Source of the DNA: Prolixibacteraceae bacterium UBA1413
GTDB taxonomy: Bacteria > Bacteroidota > Bacteroidia > Bacteroidales > Prolixibacteraceae
NCBI GenBank assembly: GCA_002304925.1
Contig: DBPT01000020.1
Location: 91,199 to 155,198, forward strand
DNA: 64,000 nucleotides
Reading direction: 5' to 3'
The translations under genes and the position numbers were made by a program. Of this stretch, positions 19,234-26,378 are shown piece after piece (the stretch's first letter is position 1; each line of letters begins with the position of its first letter). The notes beneath the pieces are model-generated. The model was not told the DNA's origin, ran no database searches, and saw nothing but the letters and a program-made list of their open reading frames with translations.

Positions 19234-19617
19234 ATGAAGGAGAGATTAAAAGCGTATATGGATTTCAAAAAGGTGAATGCTGCCGAGTTGGCGGACAGGA
19301 TTGGGGTGCAGCGGTCGAATGTTTCCCACATTCTGAATGGGAGGAACAAGCCGGGGGCCCAGTTCATCGAGAAATTACTGCTTGCTTATCCCGAACTGGA
19401 TGCCGGTTGGTTGCTTACGGGTCTGGGGCAGATGCTTACCAGCCGGATTGTTCCGGCACCTGAGAAGCCCCAGGCGGAACCTGTTGCACTTGGGGAGACG
19501 GAAAAGGAACCTCCTGCTGAAGAAGTTGTAAAAGTACGCAATGCCGTCTCCGGAAAAGTGGAGCGCATCGTGATCTTTTACACGGACCGGAGCTTTGTGG
19601 AATATTTTCCGGGCTGA
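19234..19617 (+). CDS. XRE-type helix-turn-helix regulator
   Basis: A 127-residue protein. Residues ~5-60 form a Cro/CI-type HTH: KKVNAAELADRIGVQRSNVS then HILNGRNKPG. The following LLAYPELDAGWLLTGLGQM is the hallmark of a widespread Bacteroidota regulator family. A proline/glutamate-rich linker leads to a short conserved tail, VERIVIFYTDRSFVEYFPG, of unknown role. I chose the ATG at 19234 because relatives begin with M-x-x-R-(L/I); the ATG at 19207 is an alternative. It precedes pyrK by 73 bp. No operator could be identified. Confidence 0.85.
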   Translation: MKERLKAYMDFKKVNAAELADRIGVQRSNVSHILNGRNKPGAQFIEKLLLAYPELDAGWLLTGLGQMLTSRIVPAPEKPQAEPVALGETEKEPPAEEVVKVRNAVSGKVERIVIFYTDRSFVEYFPG

Positions 19618-19690
19618 AAGGGATCTCACCTTCGGTGCGGTGGGTTCCTGAATCCAAATCTTGCTTATATTTACCTCCAAAACCTGGATC

Positions 19691-20461
19691 ATGCAAAAGG
19701 TAGTTGCTGATTTTACCGTTACCGCGAATATCGCGCTGAACAGCGGATGTCACGCCCTTGTTCTGCAGTCTTCCGGTGAATTGCTTCCCATATTGCCCGG
19801 ACAGTTTGTCAACGTGGAGATACCCGGGAACAAAGAGGTTTTTCTACGCCGTCCTTTTTCAGTGTATGAGGTGGATGACGCTTCCTGTTCCCTGACCCTG
19901 CTGGTAAAAATTCTGGGAAGGGGTTCTGCGACCCTGGCCAGGGTTGCGGCAGGAGAAAAGTTGAGCCTTGTCTATCCCCTGGGGAAAGGGTTCACCATGC
20001 CCGCACCGGGGGACCGCGTGCTGGCGGTGGGAGGCGGCAGTGGGGTGGCTCCCTTGCTTTTCCTTGCCCGTCGTGCGGCATTGCCTCCAGATTCAATACA
20101 CCTTCTCCTGGGCGCTAAAACGGAGGCTGATCACATCGATGTACAAAAATACACCGACTGTGCGACTTTCTATTTTACCACGGAGGACGGCTCCCAGGGG
20201 GTGAAAGGGATGGTGACGGATCATCTCTTGTTCGGGAAGCTTTCCCGATACAATAAGATTTATGCATGCGGTCCCCTTGCCATGATGAAGGCAGCGGCTG
20301 CCGGAGCTGTGGAGAAAGGAATCTTCTGTGAAGTTTCACTTGAAAATTTAATGGCTTGTGGTTTTGGTGTTTGCCTTTGCTGTGTTGAACCAACGGTTAA
20401 AGGAAATTTGTGTGTATGCTCCGAAGGACCTGTATTCAATATTAACGATCTGACATGGTAA
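19691..20461 (+). CDS. pyrK: Dihydroorotate dehydrogenase electron-transfer subunit
   Basis: A 256-residue FAD and [2Fe-2S] protein that passes electrons from the type 1B dihydroorotate dehydrogenase (PyrD) to NAD+ in pyrimidine synthesis. The ferredoxin-reductase fold shows the FAD motif FLRRPFSVYEV and the NAD-binding GGGSGVAPLLFLARR. The C-terminal cluster ligands lie in MACGFGVCLCC plus the later CVCSEGPVF. The ATG at 19691 starts the conserved fold; an upstream in-frame start at 19661 adds no family sequence. It overlaps pyrD by 7 bp, the usual pairing. Confidence 0.95.
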   Translation: MQKVVADFTVTANIALNSGCHALVLQSSGELLPILPGQFVNVEIPGNKEVFLRRPFSVYEVDDASCSLTLLVKILGRGSATLARVAAGEKLSLVYPLGKGFTMPAPGDRVLAVGGGSGVAPLLFLARRAALPPDSIHLLLGAKTEADHIDVQKYTDCATFYFTTEDGSQGVKGMVTDHLLFGKLSRYNKIYACGPLAMMKAAAAGAVEKGIFCEVSLENLMACGFGVCLCCVEPTVKGNLCVCSEGPVFNINDLTW

Positions 20462-21366
20462 ATCTTGCCGTAAATATCGGTGGACTTCGTCTGAAAAATC
20501 CCGTCATGACCGCCTCGGGATGCTCCGGTTTCGGGGAAGAGCTGGCTGCCTTTTACGATGTTTCCCGGCTGGGGGCGATCCTTCTCAAAGGGATTACGCT
20601 GAAAGAACGGATGGGAAATGACTATCCCAGGATGGCGGAGACCGCCTCAGGCATGCTCAATGCCGTCGGTTTGCAGAACAGGGGGGTAGACTACTTCGTT
20701 AGGGAGATCTATCCTGTCATCAGGAATTATGACACTGCGCTGATTGTGAATGTAAACGGCTCGACAATCGAAGAGTATGTTGAAGTAACCCAAAAGATCA
20801 ATGCCCTGGAAAGGATTGCCGCCATTGAATTGAATATCTCGTGCCCCAATGTGAAAGAGGGAGGCATGGCTTTCGGCGTGAGTTGTCCGGCTGCCGCCGC
20901 TGTGACCCGGGAAGTCCGGAAAAGTTGCAAGAAACCCCTGATCGTCAAACTTTCACCCAATGTCACCGATATTTCCGAGGTGGCCAGGGCGGTGGAATCG
21001 GAAGGTGCTGATGCCGTATCCCTGGTCAACACCTTCCTCGGACTGGCCATCGATGCCGAAAAACGCATACCAAAACTTTCGACCGTCACCGGCGGACTTT
21101 CAGGTCCGGCAATCAAACCCATCGCCCTCAGAATGGTCTGGCAGGTCTCACAAGCCGTGAAAATTCCGGTGATCGGACTGGGGGGGATCATGAACAGCAC
21201 CGATGCGGTGGAATTTTTCCTGGCAGGTGCCGCTGCCATCCAGGTCGGAACCGCTATCTTCAAAGATCCCTTTACCCCTTTGCATATCATCGACGGATTA
21301 CAAAACTATCTCGAAAGACACGGCTTTAGTGGCATCAGTGAACTCTCAGGGAGATTACAAATGTAA
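20455..21366 (+). CDS. pyrD: Dihydroorotate dehydrogenase, catalytic subunit (type 1B)
   Basis: A 303-residue FMN enzyme oxidising dihydroorotate to orotate. It begins with the class 1B pattern (LKNPVMTASGCSGFG), has the active-site Cys in ELNISCPNVKEGG, the FMN-phosphate site around GLGGIMNSTDAVEFF and the AAAIQVGTAIF end. Gene overlap with pyrK supports the heterotetrameric, NAD-dependent form. The stop codon lies inside the first of a set of spaced palindromes (see 21353-21413). Confidence 0.96.
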   Translation: MVNLAVNIGGLRLKNPVMTASGCSGFGEELAAFYDVSRLGAILLKGITLKERMGNDYPRMAETASGMLNAVGLQNRGVDYFVREIYPVIRNYDTALIVNVNGSTIEEYVEVTQKINALERIAAIELNISCPNVKEGGMAFGVSCPAAAAVTREVRKSCKKPLIVKLSPNVTDISEVARAVESEGADAVSLVNTFLGLAIDAEKRIPKLSTVTGGLSGPAIKPIALRMVWQVSQAVKIPVIGLGGIMNSTDAVEFFLAGAAAIQVGTAIFKDPFTPLHIIDGLQNYLERHGFSGISELSGRLQM

Positions 21367-21413
21367 TCTATGTTTTGTTACACATGTAACATTTCTAAGG
21401 GTTACAAATATAC
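21353..21413. repeat. Spaced TTAC-N4-GTAA palindromes
   Basis: Two perfect palindromes, GATTAC-AAAT-GTAATC (21353-21368) and TGTTAC-ACAT-GTAACA (21376-21391), share the core TTAC-N4-GTAA and are centred 23 bp apart. A degenerate third (TTAC-AAAT-ATAC, 21402-21413) is centred 24 bp further on. There is no T run, so this is not a terminator. The regular spacing suggests a protein-binding array. Confidence 0.4.
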
Positions 21414-21567
21414 AAAGTTGCCGTCCATTCTTGGCAAACGGCAGATAAGGCGATCAAAAGATTATTTATCATAATGAACTTAAGATCCTTCCGGGATTTA
21501 ATCGGAACCCCGATCATCAACCAGTCCCTGGTAGCCTTACAGGCGGCTCTTTTTGATCTGAATCTGG

Positions 21568-21595
21568 TTGATTCTGCCATTTTTGGTTAACTTTG
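21568..21595 (+). promoter_or_regulatory. Bacteroidota-type promoter before TonB_C gene
   Basis: A TTG at 21568-21570 and TAACTTTG (TAnnTTTG) at 21588-21595 are separated by 17 bp. The site lies 21 bp upstream of the ATG at 21617 and excludes the alternative start at 21593. Confidence 0.55.
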
Positions 21596-21616
21596 GGAAT
21601 CAGCATACGGTGGATC

Positions 21617-22075
21617 ATGCCCAAAAAAAGGTTTCTGAAATATCCTGAATATCCTGGGGGGAAAAGTGAATTCCGGAAGTATATCCTTGAAAATCTGCGA
21701 TATCCTGAAGAAGCTTTAAAGAACCGGGTGGAAGGTATTGTCTATTTGTCGGCTGAAGTTGACGACAATGGAAAAGTGTTTGACATCAGAGTGGAAAAAG
21801 GGCTTGGTTTTGGATGTGATGAAGAGGCGGTCCGATTGGTTGGCGGGATACAATTCGGAGGTGTGCGTAACCGGGGGATCAGGCTGAAGACGCGGAAAAA
21901 ATTCAGGATAGAATTCAAGCTGCGGGAAAAACCTGGACCGGCAGTACAGCAGCAAAATCAAACCGGGCTGTCTGTTTCGTACGACTATAAAAAATCGGAA
22001 GCCGTCCAAAGTAATCCTCCTTCAACCAATCCTGTCCCCAAACCCGGGTATAGCTATATCATCAACCTGAATTGA
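21617..22075 (+). CDS. TonB C-terminal-like domain protein
   Basis: A 152-residue protein dominated by a TonB C-terminal domain: YPGGKSEFRKYILENLRYP, then EGIVYLSAEVDDNGKVFDIRV and a conserved EAVRLV helix. In energy-coupling TonB proteins this domain touches outer-membrane receptors, but here there is no N-terminal membrane anchor or signal peptide, so it cannot by itself couple to ExbBD. Similar stand-alone domains occur in Bacteroidota regulatory or structural proteins. The C-terminal ~45 residues are low-complexity (Ser, Pro, Asn). The function is uncertain. Confidence 0.75.
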   Translation: MPKKRFLKYPEYPGGKSEFRKYILENLRYPEEALKNRVEGIVYLSAEVDDNGKVFDIRVEKGLGFGCDEEAVRLVGGIQFGGVRNRGIRLKTRKKFRIEFKLREKPGPAVQQQNQTGLSVSYDYKKSEAVQSNPPSTNPVPKPGYSYIINLN

Positions 22076-22304
22076 AACTCTCTGACGCAGGATGGACGGT
22101 GAAACAAATCCCGGAATTGCGGGATGAGTTCGACAGGTTTCAGCACCGGCTAGGCCATAAGCAGAGACCAGGCATTCATGCTTACCTGCCACAAAGGACG
22201 GATGCAGTCAATTCGCTCACCGGAATTCTAACCACCTCTGAGGAATCATTGACTCCTCTTATTTCAGATTCCCTTTGTCCTATAATTGATATTATGTTAA
22301 ATAA

Positions 22305-22342
22305 AATATGTAAAATTAAAGGGGAGTTTTCAGGGACTCCCC
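22305..22342 (-). terminator. Intrinsic terminator after TPR gene
   Basis: On the minus strand a GGGGAGT/ACTCCCC seven-base-pair stem with an 8-nt loop is followed by TTTAATTTT. It begins 8 bp after the TPR protein stop codon. Confidence 0.75.
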
Positions 22343-22349
22343 TCATTTG

Positions 22350-23522
22350 TTATTGCCCCAGTTTTTTAAGCACTTCTTCGTATTTGTCAAGTTGTTTCAA
22401 CCTGTAATAGAGGTTCTTGAGAGATTCGAGCGAATAGGTATCGCCGGGTTTGATTTCCTGGCATCTTTCCATATAGGGCAAAGCTTTTGAAAACCAGACA
22501 TCAGATTTTGCCAGTTCCTCATCATAGAGATCATTCTGATTAGCAGGAACCTTATTGGCCACTTCTATCTGTTTCACACCGTTGTTGTAATACAGGGCGC
22601 CCAGGTTGTAGTAAGCATCATAATAATCCTTATTCAACTCGATTGATTTCTCATAGCTTTTGATGGCTTCGTCCTGTTTTCCCATACCGTCGAGCAATGA
22701 TCCCCGGGCGAAGAAATAGGAAGGATTTGAAGGATCCTGTTCAATGGCAAGGTTCAGGTATTTCATTGCTTCTTCGGTTTTCTTGGTGGAAATATAAATG
22801 TTGATCATTTCCACAAGAACGCTGTTATCGGTAGGATATTTTTCGAAGGCTTCGGTGAGGGTTGTAATGGCCGTAACTGTATCCTTGTTCTCAAGGTATG
22901 ATTTTGAAAGAAGACTATAGGTGCGTCCCCCGTTGTAACCATATTTTGCAGCTTCCTTGTAATACTGGATTGCCTTGTTATAATTTTCGGCGTTAAAAGC
23001 GGCCAGCCCGGCATTGAAAATGATGACAGTATCAACTGCATTTTTATTATCCTTCTGGAAAACAGGAAGTTGTTTCATGTCAAGAATCTGTTCGAAGGAA
23101 GTCAGCGCTTTGTTGTAGTCTTCATTGTTAAAAGCATCCACTGCCTGGTTCATGAAGTCATTTTCCATGAGGGTCAGTTTGATCAGGATACTGTTTGAAT
23201 TCCGGCCTTTTGTGTCAAGCTGGAGTGCTTTTTTGTAAGAGTTCAGAGCTTCGGAAAGCGGATCGGCCGACAATCTTTTGACGGCTTCGTCTTTTGACTG
23301 AGCAATGGCCTGAAAGATTTCACCCCTCACCTCCCAGGTCCGGGGATTGTTAATTGTCTTGGCACTTTTGGGATTTGTGGAATTCACTACGGCTTCGATG
23401 GCTTCCAGAGCTTTATCAAGTTTACCCTGATCTTTCGCAGAAAGTGCACCGGAAACACCTTTTTGGCCCATGGCTACACTTGTTAAGAAAACGAAGGTTA
23501 GCAGAATAAGAGATTTTTTCAT
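22350..23522 (-). CDS. Exported TPR-repeat protein
   Basis: A 390-residue protein with a signal peptide (MKKSLILLTFVFLTSVAMGQ) and about six tetratricopeptide repeats, for example NAGLAAFNAENYNKAIQYYKE, FFARGSLLDGMGKQDEAIKSY and YYNLGALYYNN. TPRs are protein-protein interaction scaffolds; the partner is not evident. The ATG at 23522 is chosen over an upstream in-frame codon at 23585 because the latter lies before the promoter and would bury the signal peptide. It lies downstream of gyrA on the same strand but has its own promoter and terminator, so it is probably a single-gene unit. Confidence 0.85.
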   Translation of the reverse strand: MKKSLILLTFVFLTSVAMGQKGVSGALSAKDQGKLDKALEAIEAVVNSTNPKSAKTINNPRTWEVRGEIFQAIAQSKDEAVKRLSADPLSEALNSYKKALQLDTKGRNSNSILIKLTLMENDFMNQAVDAFNNEDYNKALTSFEQILDMKQLPVFQKDNKNAVDTVIIFNAGLAAFNAENYNKAIQYYKEAAKYGYNGGRTYSLLSKSYLENKDTVTAITTLTEAFEKYPTDNSVLVEMINIYISTKKTEEAMKYLNLAIEQDPSNPSYFFARGSLLDGMGKQDEAIKSYEKSIELNKDYYDAYYNLGALYYNNGVKQIEVANKVPANQNDLYDEELAKSDVWFSKALPYMERCQEIKPGDTYSLESLKNLYYRLKQLDKYEEVLKKLGQ

Positions 23523-23550
23523 TTCAGTTGTTTTAAATTTATGTTTGACA

Positions 23551-23578
23551 CAAAAATATGAAAATAAATTCTCAGCAA
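23551..23578 (-). promoter_or_regulatory. Promoter of TPR gene
   Basis: Read on the minus strand, TTTG (23578-23575) and TATTTTTG (23558-23551, TAnnTTTG) are separated by 16 bp. The -7 element lies 28 bp before the ATG at 23522. Confidence 0.5.
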
Positions 23579-23594
23579 ATAACAATAAGCTAAT

Positions 23595-26108
23595 TTATTG
23601 TTCTCCGGATATATTTTCAGCTTCGTGGTCGTCATTTTCCTTTTCCTCTTCCTTGCCTGACTCCTCATTTTCGTAACTTCTGACTTTGGCCACAGAAGCA
23701 ATCTGATCATTGTCCTTCAAATTGATGATCCGTACCCCTTGTGCAGCTCTTCCCATCACGCGGATGGTTTTAACGGCAACCCGGATGGTCAGGCCATTCT
23801 GGGTGATGATCATCAGGTCGTTATCGTCACCAGCATTCTTGATCGCAATCAGTCTGCCCGTTTTTTGGGTAATGTTAATGGTTTTAACGCCTTTCCCTCC
23901 TCTGTTGGTAATCGGATAGTCGGCCAGGCTCGATCGCTTTCCGTAGCCCTTCTCCGATAATACCAGAACGTCATCGTCAGGATCATTTACACAAATCATG
24001 CCAATCACCTCATCCGTCTCATTTCCAAGGGTAATACCTTTTACCCCTGAGGCGGTCCGGCCAATGGGACGCACTATCGATTCATTGAAACGAATGGCTT
24101 TGCCGCTTCTGACCGCCAGCATGATTTCATGGTTTCCACTGGTGCGACGGGCCTCCAGGAGTTCGTCATCCTCCTTGATGGTAATGGCATTCACCCCGTT
24201 CAGCCTGGGACGGGAATAAGCTTCCAGGGTGGTTTTTTTGATGATTCCTCTTTTGGTGGCCAGAATAATGTAGTTGTTGTTGATAAATTCAGGATCATCG
24301 AGGGATTTTACCCTGATATAGGCCAGTACTTTATCATCACTGCTGACATTCAGGATGTTCTGAATCGCCCTTCCCTTGCTTGTCCGGCTTCCTTCGGGAA
24401 TCTGATACACCTTCAGCCAGTAACATTTGCCTAACCGGGTGAAGAGAAGAAGGGTCATGTGCATCGATGCCACGAACATATGTTCTATAAAATCTTCATC
24501 ACGGGTGGCCCCTCCCCTGGAACCCACTCCTCCCCTCCCCTGCGTCTTAAAATCGGACAAAGGTGTCCTTTTAATATATCCCAGGTGAGAGATGGTGATG
24601 ATCATATCCTCATCGGCATAAAAATCCAGCGGATTAAAATCTTCGGCATTCTGCTCGATTTCCGTCCGACGGTTGTCTCCAAACTTCGCTTTCAGTTCGA
24701 AGAGTTCATCCCGGATAATTCCCATGCGGAGTGCTTCGCTGGCCAGCACCGCCTTGTAATGTTCGATTTGTTTCAGGAGTGCTTCATATTCTGCGTGAAG
24801 TTTCTCCTGTTCGAGTCCGGTAAGTTGCCGCAGGCGCATCTCCACGATGGCGCGCGACTGGATCTCGGTGAGGCCGAAACGTTCCATCAGGCGTTCCCTG
24901 GCCTCATCAGGGGTTTTTGAACTGCGGATGATGGCGATGACTTCGTCAATGTTATCGCTGGCGATGATCAGTCCTTCAAGGATATGGGCTTTTTTTTCCG
25001 CTTGTTCAAGTTCATATTGTGTTCTGCGGGTGACGACATCGTGCCGGTGTTCCACAAAATAGCCGATCAGTTCTTTGAGGTTCAGTGTCCTGGGGCGTCC
25101 GTGAACCAATGCGATGTTGTTCACATTGAAAGAGGTCTGCAGTGGAGTGAGTTTATACAGGTTGTTGAGCACCACATTGCTCATCGCGTCTTTTTTCAGC
25201 TCGAAGACCACCCGCATTCCTTCTCTGTCGGATTCGTCATTGACGTTGGAAATTCCCTCCAGTTTTTTTTCATTGATCAGGTCGGCGGTTTTCTGGATCA
25301 TTTCGGCACGGTTCACCATATAAGGAATTTCGGTAACGATGATTTTTTCCCTGCCGCCTTCATTTTCGATATGGGCTTTCCCGCGGATGACAATGCGTCC
25401 TTTCCCGGTTTCGTACGCGTCCTTAACACCTTGGTAGCCATAGATGATACCTCCGGTCGGAAAATCCGGGGCTTGGATGATTCTGATCAGTTCGTCGACC
25501 GATATGTTGGGATTTTCAATGTATGCCACAATGGCATCTACGGTATCTGAAAGGTTATGGGGCGGCATATTGGTAGCCATTCCCACAGCGATACCGGAGG
25601 TTCCGTTGACCAGCAGGTTGGGAAGACGGGTAGGCAGTACGGTGGGTTCCTGCAACGATTCATCAAAATTGGGCTGAAAATCGATGGTGTTTTTGTCAAG
25701 GTCGGCCAAGGTCTCTTCTCCGATCCGTGATAAACGCGCCTCGGTATACCGCATGGCGGCGGGGCTGTCGCCATCGACAGATCCGAAATTCCCTTGTCCG
25801 TCTACCAGCGGATACCGCAATGACCACTCCTGGGCCATTCTCACCATGGTGAAGTAAATGGAAGAATCCCCGTGAGGGTGAAATTTCCCCATCACCTCCC
25901 CTACTATTCTGGCCGACTTTTTATAAGGTTTGTTAGAAAGGGTTCCCAATTCGTTCATTCCGAATAATACCCTCCGGTGGACAGGTTTTAATCCGTCACG
26001 TACGTCGGGAAGTGCCCGTGAAACGATTACCGACATGGAATAATCGATATAGGCAGATTTCATCTGCTCTTCGATGTTAACCCGTATAATTTTTTCGTTA
26101 TCAGACAT
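23595..26108 (-). CDS. gyrA: DNA gyrase subunit A
   Basis: The 837-residue catalytic subunit of the topoisomerase that supercoils DNA. The quinolone-resistance region reads HPHGDSSIYFTMVRMAQ and the active-site Tyr is in AAMRYTEARLS. The C-terminal beta-pinwheel has the GyrA box as TNRGGKGVKTI, which supports gyrase rather than topoisomerase IV. The Ser and residue pattern at the drug-binding helix looks wild-type (GDSSIY). The tail is acidic (NEESGKEEEKENDDHEAE). It is divergent from clpC across a 270-bp region containing a promoter for each gene. Confidence 0.95.
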   Translation of the reverse strand: MSDNEKIIRVNIEEQMKSAYIDYSMSVIVSRALPDVRDGLKPVHRRVLFGMNELGTLSNKPYKKSARIVGEVMGKFHPHGDSSIYFTMVRMAQEWSLRYPLVDGQGNFGSVDGDSPAAMRYTEARLSRIGEETLADLDKNTIDFQPNFDESLQEPTVLPTRLPNLLVNGTSGIAVGMATNMPPHNLSDTVDAIVAYIENPNISVDELIRIIQAPDFPTGGIIYGYQGVKDAYETGKGRIVIRGKAHIENEGGREKIIVTEIPYMVNRAEMIQKTADLINEKKLEGISNVNDESDREGMRVVFELKKDAMSNVVLNNLYKLTPLQTSFNVNNIALVHGRPRTLNLKELIGYFVEHRHDVVTRRTQYELEQAEKKAHILEGLIIASDNIDEVIAIIRSSKTPDEARERLMERFGLTEIQSRAIVEMRLRQLTGLEQEKLHAEYEALLKQIEHYKAVLASEALRMGIIRDELFELKAKFGDNRRTEIEQNAEDFNPLDFYADEDMIITISHLGYIKRTPLSDFKTQGRGGVGSRGGATRDEDFIEHMFVASMHMTLLLFTRLGKCYWLKVYQIPEGSRTSKGRAIQNILNVSSDDKVLAYIRVKSLDDPEFINNNYIILATKRGIIKKTTLEAYSRPRLNGVNAITIKEDDELLEARRTSGNHEIMLAVRSGKAIRFNESIVRPIGRTASGVKGITLGNETDEVIGMICVNDPDDDVLVLSEKGYGKRSSLADYPITNRGGKGVKTINITQKTGRLIAIKNAGDDNDLMIITQNGLTIRVAVKTIRVMGRAAQGVRIINLKDNDQIASVAKVRSYENEESGKEEEKENDDHEAENISGEQ

Positions 26109-26152
26109 TTAAATATTTATTAACAGATTTGTATCCGGTTAGAACCGACCTG

Positions 26153-26179
26153 CAAAAATAGTAAAAAATCCCTGTCAAA
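26153..26179 (-). promoter_or_regulatory. Promoter of gyrA
   Basis: On the minus strand, TTTG (26179-26176) and TATTTTTG (26160-26153) are separated by 15 bp, with the -7 element 44 bp before the gyrA ATG. Confidence 0.5.
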
Positions 26180-26314
26180 AAGGCATGGCATCCATCCTTT
26201 CGCACTCCATCGGCAGGAAGATATTAACAAAAAGAATTGGTTTCGGGTGACATAAGCGCTTCATTTGCGTATAACTTGGTAGTTAATGATCCCTGTGGGG
26301 CCGTTTTTTTTTGA

Positions 26315-26322
26315 TAATTTTG
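26315..26322 (+). promoter_or_regulatory. -7 element before clpC
   Basis: TAATTTTG matches TAnnTTTG and lies 56 bp before the clpC ATG. No good -33 element and no CtsR or CIRCE-type heat-shock operator were seen. Confidence 0.4.
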
Positions 26323-26378
26323 AACAGAACTTTTAGGAACAATTTTTGTTGCTGATAACAGTTAGTTAATTTTCAAAT

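Noticed and set aside
21474..21590. 38-codon ORF between pyrD and the TonB_C gene
   Set aside because: No homology visible, and its end overlaps the promoter of the next gene.
22072..22407. 111-codon plus-strand frame after the TonB_C gene
   Set aside because: Starts with TTG, has no family resemblance and runs across the terminator and the 3' end of the TPR gene.
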